Source: Glycomyces tritici (lineage in GTDB: Bacteria; Actinomycetota; Actinomycetes; Mycobacteriales; Micromonosporaceae). Taken from it: a stretch of 64,000 nucleotides of DNA. Every line of letters begins with the position of its first letter. The first letter of the stretch is position 1. The notes below the pieces were generated by a model, which saw nothing but the letters and a program-made list of their open reading frames with translations, had not been told where the DNA came from and made no database searches. A program made the translations under genes and the position numbers. Shown here piece after piece: positions 26,757 to 36,035 of this stretch. The stretch is taken from positions 193,126 to 257,125 of the forward strand of contig NZ_JAUEMJ010000006.1 of assembly GCF_030403505.1 (NCBI RefSeq). Reading direction: 5' to 3'.

Positions 26757-28511
26757 ATGGAATCCATCACCCTCGACGGGAAACGTCCACTCGCCTCGAT
26801 CGCACGAGCGCTCCGACCCCGGAGGGCGCAGCTCGCCCTCGCCGCGGGCGTCTTCGCGGTCAAAGACAGTCCCACCTGGCTCATGCCGGTCATCACCGGC
26901 GCCGCCGTCGACGCGGTCGTGCGCGGCGGACCGATATCGACACTCGGCTGGCTCGCCATCGGCGCCGCCGTCCTCGTCATCCAGAACGCCTTCACCCACG
27001 TGTGGTTCACCCGCCTCTACATGGGTGCGGTGCGCTCCCTCGGCGCCGGCTTCCGCAATGCGCTCGCGGCACGGCTGCAACTCCTGTCCATCGGCTTCCA
27101 CTCGCGGTCGAACGCCTCGATCATCCAGAGCAAGGTCGTGCGCGACGTCGAGAACGTGGAGATGATGTTCGCCCAGTCGGGCGGGCCGTTCCTCTCGGCC
27201 GTGTTCGTCTTCGCGGGCGCGATCACCATGACCGCGCTGACCGTGCCGCAGTTCCTGCCGGTGTTCGCGCTCTCCATCCCGTGCGGCTTCGGCGTCTGGT
27301 GGTTCACGCGCCGCCGCTCGCGCGAGCGCAACGAGGAGTTCCGGCGCGAGATGGAGGTCTTCTCCGCGCGGGTCGGCGAGATGGCCGCGCTCATGCCGAT
27401 CACGCGCGCGCACGGGCTCGAGCACGTGGCGACCGGGCGGGTCGCGGAGGTCGCAGAAGAGGTGCGGCACCGCGGGCTGCGGCTCGACGTCGTCAACGGC
27501 CGCTTCGGCGCCGCCAGCTGGGTCACCATGCAGCTCTTGTCGGTCGGCTGCCTGCTGCTGGCCGCCACCGTGGCCGTGATGGAGTGGGCGCCGATCTCGG
27601 CCGGGCAGGTCGTGGTGCTCGGCACCTACTTCTCGATGCTCACCGGCTCGGTCGGCTCCGTGCTCAACCTGATCCCGGTGACCGCGCGCGGCACCGAGTC
27701 GGCGCGGTCGATCGCCGAAGTGCTCGAGGACCCCGACGTCGAGTACAACGAAGGAAAGCCCACTGTGGACCGAGTGGAGGGGCGCATCGAACTCCGCGGG
27801 GTCACGGTGCGGTACCCGGACGGCGGCGAGCCCGCGCTGGACGCGGTGGACCTCGACATCGCGGCGGGCAGGACCGTTGCGCTCGTGGGCCCTTCGGGTT
27901 CGGGCAAGTCGACGCTGATGAACACCGTGCTCGGCCTGATCCGGCCCGCGGGCGGGAAGGTGCTGCTCGACGGCGCCGACATGGAGGCCCTGGACATGCG
28001 GTCGGTGCGCCGGCACGTGTCGGTGGTGCCGCAGGACTCGGTGCTGTTCGAGGGCTCGGTGCGGGACAACATCACGTACGGGCTGGGGCCGGTCGACGAC
28101 GAGGCGGTGCGGCGGGCGCTGCGCGACGCGAACGCGCTGGAGTTCGTGGAGGGCCTGCAGGACGGCTGGAACACGGTGGTCGGGGAGCGGGGCGCGCGGC
28201 TTTCGGGCGGGCAGCGCCAGCGGCTCTCGATCGCGCGGGCGCTGATCCGCGACCCGCGGATCCTGTTCCTCGACGAGGCGACGAGCGCGCTGGACTCGGA
28301 GTCGGAGCGGCACATCCAGGGCGCGCTCGAGACGCTGATGCGCGGGCGGACCACGCTGGTCGTGGCGCACCGGCTGAGCACGATCCGCAGCGCGGACATG
28401 ATCGTGGTCATGGACCACGGGCGGATCATCGAGCAGGGCACGCACGATGAGCTGCTCGAACGCTCGGGCCGGTACGCGCGGACCTGGGGAGTGCAGCACG
28501 CGGCGGCGTGA
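26757..28511 (+). CDS. ABC exporter, fused permease-ATPase half-transporter
   Basis: A 584-residue half-transporter. Residues ~20-310 form six membrane helices of an ABC exporter; the remainder is the ATPase. Walker A is GPSGSGKST, the signature LSGGQRQRLSIARAL, Walker B ILFLDEATSALD, the H-loop VVAHRLST. It should work as a homodimer exporting a lipid, drug or peptide. ATG 26757 is chosen because the family alignment starts near KRPLASIARALRPRR; a GTG at 26640 has a slightly better ribosome site (GAGGGC) but adds unlike sequence. It is divergent from the copper operon. Confidence 0.88.
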   Translation: MESITLDGKRPLASIARALRPRRAQLALAAGVFAVKDSPTWLMPVITGAAVDAVVRGGPISTLGWLAIGAAVLVIQNAFTHVWFTRLYMGAVRSLGAGFRNALAARLQLLSIGFHSRSNASIIQSKVVRDVENVEMMFAQSGGPFLSAVFVFAGAITMTALTVPQFLPVFALSIPCGFGVWWFTRRRSRERNEEFRREMEVFSARVGEMAALMPITRAHGLEHVATGRVAEVAEEVRHRGLRLDVVNGRFGAASWVTMQLLSVGCLLLAATVAVMEWAPISAGQVVVLGTYFSMLTGSVGSVLNLIPVTARGTESARSIAEVLEDPDVEYNEGKPTVDRVEGRIELRGVTVRYPDGGEPALDAVDLDIAAGRTVALVGPSGSGKSTLMNTVLGLIRPAGGKVLLDGADMEALDMRSVRRHVSVVPQDSVLFEGSVRDNITYGLGPVDDEAVRRALRDANALEFVEGLQDGWNTVVGERGARLSGGQRQRLSIARALIRDPRILFLDEATSALDSESERHIQGALETLMRGRTTLVVAHRLSTIRSADMIVVMDHGRIIEQGTHDELLERSGRYARTWGVQHAAA

Positions 28512-28580
28512 GCCGGAGGCTTGAGGGAGTCGTGCCGGGCGGGAGCCCGGCGGGCGGGTATACGGGAGGCCCCGGGTACC

Positions 28581-28652
28581 CGCCCAGTCCCACCTTCACC
28601 ACTACCAGTGAAAAGGACACCCTCGCATACGGGTCCGACAAAAATCCCGGTT
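28581..28652 (-). repeat. Dispersed ~80-bp element, copy C (degenerate, inverted)
   Basis: On the minus strand it reads TTTTTGTCGGACCCG, then TGCGA, CCTTTT, TAGTGGTG and GGTGGGACTGG, matching blocks of copies A and B in the same order. It has the same TTGTCG-N11-xAxxxT start (GAGGGT). It points at the 3' end of the ABC exporter gene, whose stop is 70 bases away. Confidence 0.5.
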
Positions 28653-28675
28653 CGAACAGGACGCGAACAATTGTC

Positions 28676-28695
28676 GGGTCGGGTCGGGTCGGGTC
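28676..28695 (+). repeat. Four GGGTC tandem units (G-quadruplex motif)
   Basis: GGGTC repeated four times, followed by GGTC. Four G3 runs separated by two bases satisfy the usual G-quadruplex pattern. It lies about 105 bp upstream of the GH43 promoter in a 346-bp intergenic region with no gene. Confidence 0.7.
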
Positions 28696-28798
28696 GGTCG
28701 ACCGAGCGCTCCTCGAGGCCCGCGGCGATGGGACCGAGCGGTCCACGCCGCCGGGGAAGTCGCGGACCCGCTGCGGGCGTAGGCGGACCCCCGCCCGG

Positions 28799-28828
28799 TT
28801 GACAAAGTTTGACGACACAACTTAGTCT
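28799..28828 (+). promoter_or_regulatory. Promoter and candidate operator of GH43
   Basis: TTGACA (28799-28804), 18-bp spacer, TAGTCT (28823-28828). The spacer holds an inverted repeat AAGTT-N9-AACTT (28805-28823) exactly between the hexamers, where a bound repressor would block polymerase. The GTG start with GAGGGAG lies 30 bases on. Confidence 0.72.
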
Positions 28829-28857
28829 GGTGCTTCCGCGCTGATCGAGGGAGCACC

Positions 28858-30354
28858 GTGAACCAGCCTGCCGTCTCCGGGGCCGAGCACCCGGTCGTCC
28901 CCGGGTTCCACCCCGACCCGACGATCTGCCGCGTCGGCGAGGACTACTACCTCGCCCACTCCAGCTTCGAGTACTTCCCCGGCGCACCGATCTTCCACAG
29001 CCGCGACCTCGTGCACTGGAAGCAGATCGGCAACATCCTCGACCGCCGCGGCCAGTTCCTGCGCGCAGACGGCCGCCCCTCCGGCGGCATCTACGGCTCC
29101 ACCCTCCGCCACCACGAGGGCCGCTTCTACTTCGCGACCACCAACGTCGGCGACGCCGACTCCGGCCAGACCATCGTCACCGCCGAAGACCCCGCCGGCC
29201 CCTGGAGCGACCCGATCTTCATCCCCCAGGCCGTCGGCATCGACCCCGACATCTGCTGGGACGACGACGGCGAACTCCTCCTCACCTGGACCGGCCACGT
29301 CGCCGGCACCGAACTCTCCGGGATGCTCCAAGGCCGCGTCGACCTCAAGACCGGCGAGTTCATCGGCGAGCCCTACCGGGTCTGGCAGGGCACCGGCGCC
29401 CTCGACTTCCCCGAGGCCCCGCACCTCTACCGGCACGGCGACCACTGGTACCTGCTCCTCGCCGAGGGCGGCACCGAACGCGGCCACGCAGTGACCGTGG
29501 CCCGCGCCGACCGCCCCGAAGGCCCCTACGAGTCCTGCCCTGCCAACCCGGTCTTCAGCCACCGCTCGCGCCCCGGCCTGCCGGTCCAGAACACCGGGCA
29601 CGCCGACCTCGTCCAGACCGCCTCAGGCGAATGGGCCGCCGTCTACCTCGCCGTGCGCCCCTCCGGCTTCACCCCCGGCTACCACGTCCTCGGCCGCGAG
29701 ACCTTCCTCGCCGGCGTCGACTGGGTCGACGGCTGGCCGGTATTCGACGAGCACCGCTACGAATTCACGCCCGACGGCACCGCCGTCGAAGACGACTTCA
29801 CCGCGGACGCCCTGCACCTGCGCTGGATCTCGCCCGCGAGCGAACCGGACGCGATCGCCGCACCCGACCCCGAAGGGGGCCTGCGGCTCCGCGCCCCGGG
29901 CGACGGCTCACCCGGGCTGCTGTGCACCCGCGTCGAGGACCTGCGCTGGGAGGCCGACGCCGCGTTCACCGGCTCGGGCCGCTTCGAGGTCCGCATCGAC
30001 GACCGGCACCGCTACGGCCTCGTGTTCGAGGACGGCGCGGTGCGCGCGGAGGCGAGGATCGGCGGCGTCAGCGCCGAACTGGGCTCGGCCCGGGTCGCCG
30101 GGGACGCGGTGGTGCTGCGGATCGCCGCGGTGGACTGCGAGGCCGAGACCATGACGGCCTTCGGCCCCGACGACATCGTGCTGGCGCTGGTCGACGGCGG
30201 CGACGTCACGGAGCTGGCGCGCCTCGACGGCCGCTACCTCTCGACCGAGGTCGCGACCGGCTTCACCGGCCGGGTGCTGGGCGTCGGCGCGGCCGGTGGC
30301 GCGTCGCGCCTGCGCAGGTTCGCGTACACCCCGGCGGGAGTGCCCGCGGAGTAG
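28858..30354 (+). CDS. GH43 beta-xylosidase / alpha-arabinofuranosidase
   Basis: A 498-residue enzyme with a five-bladed propeller (about 12-310) and a beta-sandwich C-terminal domain (about 320-495), the size and plan of GH43 subfamily 11-like xylosidases. The catalytic triad reads Asp20 (GFHPDPTIC), Asp129 or Asp131 (GIDPDIC) and Glu186 (FPEAPHLY). No signal peptide, so it acts inside the cell on imported xylo-oligosaccharides, complementing the secreted GH30. GTG 28858 follows GAGGGAG. Its own promoter carries a probable sugar-repressor site. Xylosidase versus arabinofuranosidase cannot be decided. Confidence 0.88.
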   Translation: MNQPAVSGAEHPVVPGFHPDPTICRVGEDYYLAHSSFEYFPGAPIFHSRDLVHWKQIGNILDRRGQFLRADGRPSGGIYGSTLRHHEGRFYFATTNVGDADSGQTIVTAEDPAGPWSDPIFIPQAVGIDPDICWDDDGELLLTWTGHVAGTELSGMLQGRVDLKTGEFIGEPYRVWQGTGALDFPEAPHLYRHGDHWYLLLAEGGTERGHAVTVARADRPEGPYESCPANPVFSHRSRPGLPVQNTGHADLVQTASGEWAAVYLAVRPSGFTPGYHVLGRETFLAGVDWVDGWPVFDEHRYEFTPDGTAVEDDFTADALHLRWISPASEPDAIAAPDPEGGLRLRAPGDGSPGLLCTRVEDLRWEADAAFTGSGRFEVRIDDRHRYGLVFEDGAVRAEARIGGVSAELGSARVAGDAVVLRIAAVDCEAETMTAFGPDDIVLALVDGGDVTELARLDGRYLSTEVATGFTGRVLGVGAAGGASRLRRFAYTPAGVPAE

Positions 30355-30367
30355 TACCGCCCGGCCC

Positions 30368-30814
30368 TCAGTCCGTGTCGCGGATGACCACGACCGGGCA
30401 GGGGGCGTGGTGGACGCAGTAGTGGCTCACCGAGCCGATGAGGGACCCGACGAATCCGCCGTGCCCGCGACTGCCCACCACGAGCAGGTCGGCGCCTTCG
30501 GCCATGTCGATGAGCGTCTTGGCCGGGTGGCCGCCCACGGTGTGGTGCTCGACCTCGACGTCCGTCTTCGCGCCCAGGGCGTGGCTGACCGCCGCTTCGA
30601 GCGACTGCCTGGCGGACTGGTCGAACTCCTCGCCGCCGGGCAGGACCATCATGCCGCTGCCGTACATGGTCGGGACTTCCCAGGCCTGGACCGCCTCGAT
30701 CTTCGCGCCGGTGCGCCGCGCCTGCCGAACGGCCCATTCGAGGGCCCTGATCGAGGGCCCGGAGCCGTCGACGCCGACGACGATGCGCTCCTGCCGCTCC
30801 TCTGTGCCGTCCAT
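30368..30814 (-). CDS. Universal stress protein (UspA family)
   Basis: A 148-residue single Usp domain. It begins RIVVGVDGSGPSIRALEWAV and ends with the ATP-binding pattern VVGSRGHGGFVGSLIGSVSHYCVHHAPCPVVVI (G-2x-G-9x-G-S type), so it probably binds ATP and dimerises. Such proteins accumulate in stress and dormancy. ATG 30814 has GGGAGG upstream; the longer frame is not needed. It is convergent with GH43, only 13 bases apart. Confidence 0.92.
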   Translation of the reverse strand: MDGTEERQERIVVGVDGSGPSIRALEWAVRQARRTGAKIEAVQAWEVPTMYGSGMMVLPGGEEFDQSARQSLEAAVSHALGAKTDVEVEHHTVGGHPAKTLIDMAEGADLLVVGSRGHGGFVGSLIGSVSHYCVHHAPCPVVVIRDTD

Positions 30815-31044
30815 GATTCCTCCCAGTGCCGCTCCGAGCTTCCGGAGTACCCGCCTGAACTGGGGTCGAACCCTCGGGAGCACCCGAAATCGCCGGGTAC
30901 GCGGCCGCCTCGCTGAGCCCGGCCGCGGGCCGCGCGCGCGAACATGAGCGTATTGCTTCGTTCACTGTGGGCGCTTATGCTCGACGGGTTCTCTTACCCC
31001 CGATTGTCTTGCCGCCGTGCAGGAACAAGCAGAAGGAGATCCGC

Positions 31045-32268
31045 GTGGGACACGCGACCCTCACCGTCAAGGCCGTCAACGCCCTCCTCACCCCGACGGT
31101 CCGCGGTCGCCGCGGCAGGGTCGACGGCGAGATCGCGCGGATGGTGGCCGCCGCCGAGGCCGCGACCGGCGCTTCCGCCGCGCCGCACCGCGAGTACATC
31201 GAAGACTGCCGGTTCATCCTCGGCTGCTACGCCGACGAGCAGGAGGCCTCGTTCCTGGGCTGGACCGCGATCCGCGGCGACGTGCAACGCCGCATCACCA
31301 ACCGCCTCAAGGTCGCCAAGCTCATCGCCGACCGCCCCCGGATCGAGGACGAGCCGATCAGCGCCCCGATCGTCGTGACCGGCCTGCCCCGCACCGCGAC
31401 CACGCTGGCGCACAACCTGCTCGCCGGTCCCGAGGGGAACCGCGCGCCGCTGTTCTGGGAGCTGTTCGACACGATGCCCGGCGACGCCGACCAGGCCGCG
31501 CGGGAGGCGTCGATCGCCGCGACCCAGCAGTGGGTCGCCTCGATGAACAAGGCCGTGCCGGTCTTCCCCGACATCCACCTCATGGACGCGCTCAGGCCCG
31601 AGGAATGCGTGTTCCTGCTGCCGTTCCACAGCTTCCTGTGGAACATGACCGGGCCGCTCGAGCGCTACCGGGAGTGGTGCGCGGAGCGCGACTACACCGA
31701 GGACTACCGCTACTTCAAGCAGGCGCTGCAGATCCTCCAGTTCGGCCAGGAGCGCAAGCGGTGGGTCCTGAAGAGCCCCTGCCACCTGTGGTCGCTCGAC
31801 GCCCTCGTCAAGGTCTTCCCCGACGCGAAGGTGGTGTGGACGCACCGCGACCCGGTGACCGTCATGGGCTCGTACTGCTCGCTCGTGGAGGTCGGCTGGT
31901 CCGTGTACCAGCGCCGACTCGACCCCGAGGTGCTCGGCGAGACCTGCCTCTCCATGCTGACGGAGGCGATCGCGTCCGCGCGCGCGTCGCGGCTGCGCCT
32001 GGGGAGCGAGAACGTCGTCGACGTCGGGTACCCGCACCTCGCCGGCGACGCCCGCAACCAGGTGCCGCCCCTGTTCCACCGGCTCGGCCTGCCCTGGGGG
32101 CCGGCCGAGGCCGAGAACCTGGAGTACCTGCTGGACCTGCCGACGCGGCGGCGCAAGCACGAGTACACGCTGTCGCGGTACGGGCTCTCGCAGAACGAGG
32201 TCGAAGCGGCGTTCGGGGACTACACGAGCCTGGTGGCGAACCTTCCCGCGCTGCCGAAGCGCTACTGA
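31045..32268 (+). CDS. Sulfotransferase family protein
   Basis: A 407-residue cytoplasmic sulfotransferase. The 5'-phosphosulfate loop is VTGLPRTATTLAHNLL (about 113-128). The 3'-phosphate segment is KVVWTHRDPVTVMGSYCSL (about 263-281). Both bind the sulfate donor PAPS. Members of this actinobacterial group are large and their acceptors (lipids, glycans, small molecules) are mostly unknown. GTG 31045 follows AAGGAG at 7 bases. A 29-bp tandem duplication spans its stop codon (32256-32313). Confidence 0.87.
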   Translation: MGHATLTVKAVNALLTPTVRGRRGRVDGEIARMVAAAEAATGASAAPHREYIEDCRFILGCYADEQEASFLGWTAIRGDVQRRITNRLKVAKLIADRPRIEDEPISAPIVVTGLPRTATTLAHNLLAGPEGNRAPLFWELFDTMPGDADQAAREASIAATQQWVASMNKAVPVFPDIHLMDALRPEECVFLLPFHSFLWNMTGPLERYREWCAERDYTEDYRYFKQALQILQFGQERKRWVLKSPCHLWSLDALVKVFPDAKVVWTHRDPVTVMGSYCSLVEVGWSVYQRRLDPEVLGETCLSMLTEAIASARASRLRLGSENVVDVGYPHLAGDARNQVPPLFHRLGLPWGPAEAENLEYLLDLPTRRRKHEYTLSRYGLSQNEVEAAFGDYTSLVANLPALPKRY

Positions 32269-32313
32269 ACGAAGCGCCTTCAAAGAAGCGCCACTGAACG
32301 AAGCGCATCGAAC
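32256..32313. repeat. 29-bp tandem duplication across sulfotransferase stop
   Basis: Unit GAAGCGCYACTGAACGAAGC plus nine more bases occurs at 32256-32284 and 32285-32313, identical over the first 22 positions except for one T/C. The stop TGA of the sulfotransferase lies in unit 1. Confidence 0.75.
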
Positions 32314-32351
32314 GACGAGCCGTCCATCGGGGCGGCCCCGTGACGACAGGC

Positions 32352-32380
32352 CCGGGCACGCCTCGCTGAGGCGTGCCCGG
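32352..32380 (+). terminator. Terminator hairpin after sulfotransferase
   Basis: Perfect 13-bp stem CCGGGCACGCCTC / GAGGCGTGCCCGG, triloop GCT. The rest of 32381-32541 holds only the leader of the permease gene. Confidence 0.82.
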
Positions 32381-32541
32381 ACCGCTGCGAGCACTGACCC
32401 GACAAGGCCTCGGAAGGCCCGCCGGCGAGGCCCGCCCCGCGGGGGCGGTTCGCCGAATCCGAGCCCGCGTCAGCCCCCCGGCGTTATATTCAGGACTCCA
32501 GTGCCCTAACGGGCCTCAATGGTCTGACCTGCGAGGACGCC

Positions 32542-33981
32542 ATGGCCCAACCCGTGAGCGAGGTGGAAGCACCGCGCGCAGTCAAACTCGCCTTCTGGAC
32601 CCTCACCTCGATGGTCGTCGGCTCCATGGTCGGCGCCGGCGTCTTCTCGCTCCCCGCCCGGTTCGCGCAGGAGACCGGCGTCGCGGGCGCGCTCATCTCC
32701 TGGGCCGTCGCCGGCACGGGCATGCTCATGCTCGCCTTCGTCTTCCAGAACCTCGCCAACCGCCGCCCCGACCTCGACGCCGGCGTCTACGCCTACGCCA
32801 AAGCCGGGTTCGGCGAATACCCCGGCTTCTTCTCCGCGTTCGGCTACTGGGCCAGCGCCTGCGTCGGCAACGTGACCTACTGGGTGCTCATCATGTCGAC
32901 GGCGGGCGCGCTCGTGCCCGCGCTCGGCGAAGGCGACACGGTCCTCGCGATCGTGCTCTCCTCCGCCGGCCTGTGGGGGTTCTTCCTGCTCATCAAGCAG
33001 GGCGTGAAGGAGGCCGCGGCGATCAACCGGGTCGTCACGGTCGCCAAGCTCATCCCGATCTGCGTGTTCGTGCTCCTCTCGCTGTTCGTGTTCGACCCGG
33101 GCGTGTTCGCCGCGAACTTCGGCGGCGCCGACTACGCGGGTTCGCTGTTCGACCAGGTCCGGAGCACCATGCTGGTGACGGTGTTCGTGTTCCTCGGGGT
33201 CGAGGGCGCGAGCGTCTACTCCCGGCACGCGAAGCGCCGCGCCGACGTCGGGCGGGCCACGGTCACCGGGTTCCTCTCGGTGTTCGCGGTCTTCGCGTCG
33301 GTCACGATCGTGTCGTACGGGGTCATGCCGATGGAGGAGATCGCGGAGCTGCGGCAGCCGTCGATGGCCGGGGTGCTGGAGGCCGCGGTCGGCACGTGGG
33401 GGATGGTGTTCGTCTCGATCGGCCTGGTCGTCTCGGTGCTCGGCGCGTACCTGGCGTGGACGCTCATGGCGGCCGAGGTGCTGTTCGTGGCGGCGAAGGA
33501 CAAGGACATGCCGCGGTTCCTCGGCCGCGCGACGAAGGCGGACGTGCCCGTGCCGGCCCTCGTCCTCACGACCGCGCTCAGCCAGCTGGTCCTGGTCGTC
33601 ACCTACTTCTCGGACGACGCGTTCAACTTCGCGCTCGACCTCACCAGCGCCCTGACGCTCATCCCGTTCCTGCTCGCCGCCCTGTTCGCGGTGAAGGTCG
33701 CCGCGGGCCGGGACGGGCGGGCGGTGCGCGGGGGGCGCCCGGAGATGACGGTGGCGGTCCTGGCCGTCGTGTACACGGCGTTCCTGCTGTTCGCGGCGGG
33801 GCTGAAGTTCGTGCTCGTGTCCTTCATCATCTACGCCCCGGCGACGATCCTGTTCGTCATGGCCCGCCGCGAGCAGGGGCGGCGCCTGTTCAGCCCGTGG
33901 GAGGCCGTGCTGCTGGCGGTCTCGGTGGCCGGGGCGGTGGTCGGCGTCGTGGCGCTCGCCGCGGGCTGGCTGACCATCTGA
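32542..33981 (+). CDS. APC-family basic amino acid antiporter (arginine/ornithine type)
   Basis: A 479-residue transporter with about 12-13 membrane helices. It opens with the APC motif [21 protein letters not shown] in helix 1 (the GAGVF substrate turn). It matches the basic amino acid/polyamine antiporter (ArcD/YdgI-like) group by length and by its position 53 bases before arginine deiminase. It probably exchanges arginine for ornithine or citrulline. GAGGA precedes the ATG. No arcB or arcC follows in the window. Confidence 0.85.
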   Translation: MAQPVSEVEAPRAVKLAFWTLTSMVVGSMVGAGVFSLPARFAQETGVAGALISWAVAGTGMLMLAFVFQNLANRRPDLDAGVYAYAKAGFGEYPGFFSAFGYWASACVGNVTYWVLIMSTAGALVPALGEGDTVLAIVLSSAGLWGFFLLIKQGVKEAAAINRVVTVAKLIPICVFVLLSLFVFDPGVFAANFGGADYAGSLFDQVRSTMLVTVFVFLGVEGASVYSRHAKRRADVGRATVTGFLSVFAVFASVTIVSYGVMPMEEIAELRQPSMAGVLEAAVGTWGMVFVSIGLVVSVLGAYLAWTLMAAEVLFVAAKDKDMPRFLGRATKADVPVPALVLTTALSQLVLVVTYFSDDAFNFALDLTSALTLIPFLLAALFAVKVAAGRDGRAVRGGRPEMTVAVLAVVYTAFLLFAAGLKFVLVSFIIYAPATILFVMARREQGRRLFSPWEAVLLAVSVAGAVVGVVALAAGWLTI

Positions 33982-34034
33982 ACGACCTTGCATCCGAACG
34001 ACATTCGCAGACCGTGCTTCCGGGGGGAACCGCA

Positions 34035-35285
34035 ATGAACGACCGAGTCCAGTCCTACGGCGTCCACTCCGAGGTCGGGAGGCTCCGCAAGGTCCTGGTG
34101 TGCGCGCCGGGGCTCGCGCACCGCCGCCTGACGCCGACGAACGCGCCGGGCCTCCTGTTCGACGACGTGATGTGGGTGGAGAACGCCCGGCGCGACCATG
34201 ACGAGTTCGTCGAGAACATGCGCGCCAGGGGGGTCGAGGTTGTGGAGCTGCACGACCTCCTCTCGCAGACCATGGCGGACAAGGAGGCCCGCGGGTGGCT
34301 GCTCGACCGGAAGATCACCGCGAACGAGGTCGGCGTCGGCCTCATCGAGCCGACCCGCGAGTACCTGGAGTCGATCGGCCCGGCCGACCTCGCCGAGCAC
34401 CTCATCGGCGGTCTGTCCACACACGACCTGCCGCAGGATCTGCGGCCGGGGTACGTGGCGCTGGCGCGGGAGTCGACGGGCGCGCGCGAGTACCTCATGC
34501 CGCCGCTGCCGAACACCTTGTACACCAGGGACACCACGTGCTGGCTCTACGGCGGCCTGACCTTGAATCCGCTGTACTGGCCTGCGCGCCATGACGAGAC
34601 GTTGCTGATGAAGGCGGTGTACACGTTCCATCCCGAGTTCAAGGGCTCGCGGGTGTGGTGGGGCGATCCGGACCAGTCGTGGGGGCAGGCGACGTTCGAG
34701 GGCGGCGACATCATGCCGGTGGGGAAGGGCGTGGTGCTCATGGGGATGAGCGAGCGCACTTCCCGGCAGGCGATCACGCAGGTCGCGAAGGCCCTGTTCG
34801 ATCAGGGGGCGGCGGAGCGGGTGGTGGTGGCGGGGATGCCGAAGCTGCGCGCGGCCATGCACCTGGACACGGTGTTCACGTTCGCCGACCGAGATGTGGT
34901 GACGCTGTACCCGAAGATCATGGACGCGGTGCACACGTTCTCCTTGCGGCCCAGTGACCGGTCGCCGGGGTTGGAGCTGGAGGACCACGGTTCGGCGGCG
35001 TTCACCGAGGTGGTGGCCGAGGCGCTGGGGCTGCGGCGGCTGCGGGTCATCGCCACGGGCGGCGACGTCTACGCCTCGGAGCGGCAGCAGTGGGATTCGG
35101 GGAACAACGCGGTGGCGCTGGAGCCGGGGGTGGTGATGACGTACGACCGGAACACGCAGACGAACACGCTGCTGCGGGACGCCGGGATCGAGGTCATTCC
35201 GATCGTCGGCGCCGAGCTGGGGCGCGGCAGGGGCGGCGGGCACTGCATGACCTGCCCGATCATCCGCGACCCGGTCGATTTCTGA
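34035..35285 (+). CDS. arcA: Arginine deiminase
   Basis: A 416-residue cytoplasmic guanidine-modifying enzyme converting arginine to citrulline and ammonia. The expected active-site segments are all present: [16 protein letters not shown] and the C-terminal [10 protein letters not shown] with nucleophile Cys404. Full family length. GGGGGGAA stands before ATG 34035. It is in an operon with the upstream antiporter. Without carbamate kinase or ornithine transcarbamylase nearby, the unit may serve ammonia production and acid resistance rather than ATP synthesis, unless arcBC lie elsewhere. Confidence 0.95.
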   Translation: MNDRVQSYGVHSEVGRLRKVLVCAPGLAHRRLTPTNAPGLLFDDVMWVENARRDHDEFVENMRARGVEVVELHDLLSQTMADKEARGWLLDRKITANEVGVGLIEPTREYLESIGPADLAEHLIGGLSTHDLPQDLRPGYVALARESTGAREYLMPPLPNTLYTRDTTCWLYGGLTLNPLYWPARHDETLLMKAVYTFHPEFKGSRVWWGDPDQSWGQATFEGGDIMPVGKGVVLMGMSERTSRQAITQVAKALFDQGAAERVVVAGMPKLRAAMHLDTVFTFADRDVVTLYPKIMDAVHTFSLRPSDRSPGLELEDHGSAAFTEVVAEALGLRRLRVIATGGDVYASERQQWDSGNNAVALEPGVVMTYDRNTQTNTLLRDAGIEVIPIVGAELGRGRGGGHCMTCPIIRDPVDF

Positions 35286-35329
35286 GGCGCGGTCCGGCGG
35301 AGGCGCCGTCGATAGCGGGGCCCGGTTCG

Positions 35330-35356
35330 GGGCGCGGCCGCCATGCGGCCGCGCCC
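35330..35356. terminator. Terminator between arcA and CMD gene
   Basis: Perfect 12-bp stem GGGCGCGGCCGC / GCGGCCGCGCCC, loop CAT, between convergent genes. Confidence 0.78.
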
Positions 35357-35393
35357 TTCGGGTGTTCCGGGGTGGTGCCGGTTCGAGAGGGCC

Positions 35394-35864
35394 TTAACCC
35401 CACTGGCCGGGCTCGTAGGAGCCGGCCGGGGTGCGGGTGATGGCGTTCATCCGGTTGTAGGCGTTGATGAGCGCGATGGTCGAGACGAGGGCGACCAGCT
35501 GGTCGTCGTCGAAGTGCTTGCGGGCGTCGTCCCAGACGTCGTCGCGGACCCCTTCGCCGTCGGCGAGGCGGGTGCCGGCCTCGGTGAGGGCGAGCGCCGC
35601 CCTCTCGGCTTCGGTGAAGACCGTGGCTTCGCGCCAGGCGGCGACCATGGCGAGGCGGACCGGGGTCTCGCCTTCGTGGGCGGCGTCCTTGGTGTGCATG
35701 TCGAGGCAGACGCCGCAGCCGTTGATCTGGCTGGCGCGGATCAGCACCAGGTTCGGGATGCCCTCGGGCAGTGCGGCGCCGCTGAGGGACCGGCCGGCGG
35801 CGTTGATGTGCTTGGCGAACTTCGCGGCGAGGGGGTTCGAGTAGTAGTCGATGCGGGCTTCCAT
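35394..35864 (-). CDS. Carboxymuconolactone decarboxylase/AhpD-like protein (ECF41 partner)
   Basis: A 156-residue alkylhydroperoxidase-like protein: the redox motif NGCGVCLDMHTKDA (about 49-62) has the CxxC plus His of AhpD-type peroxidases. Genes of this family typically sit beside ECF41 sigma factors and are their main target, as here, where the sigma gene is divergent. A matching ECF41 promoter is 38-64 bases upstream of the start. It probably reduces a peroxide or an unknown small substrate. ATG 35864 follows AAGGAG. Confidence 0.9.
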   Translation of the reverse strand: MEARIDYYSNPLAAKFAKHINAAGRSLSGAALPEGIPNLVLIRASQINGCGVCLDMHTKDAAHEGETPVRLAMVAAWREATVFTEAERAALALTEAGTRLADGEGVRDDVWDDARKHFDDDQLVALVSTIALINAYNRMNAITRTPAGSYEPGQWG

Positions 35865-35901
35865 GGCGGGCTCCTTCAGGTGTCGTTCGATGTACCGCCA
35901 T

Positions 35902-35928
35902 GACGGAGCGCCGCGCCCCGATGTGACC
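35902..35928 (-). promoter_or_regulatory. ECF41-type promoter of the CMD gene
   Basis: On the minus strand: GGTCACA (35928-35922), 16-bp spacer, CGTC (35905-35902). The published ECF41 consensus is TGTCACA-N16-CGTC, so six of seven -35 bases, the spacing and the -10 all match. It directs transcription into the CMD gene 38 bases away. Confidence 0.82.
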
Positions 35929-36035
35929 GCGTGTGCCCTGGATCACGAACCGGGTGCTGCGGGGGCGGGACGGTCACGTTTCCCGGCCGGCCCGCGTCAT
36001 ACAGTCGACGATCCCGTCGAAGGAGGAGAGCGAGC

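Noticed and set aside
32373..34034. Possible N-terminal extension of arginine deiminase overlapping the permease
   Set aside because: It is the permease read in another frame; the enzyme aligns from ATG 34035 with its own ribosome site.
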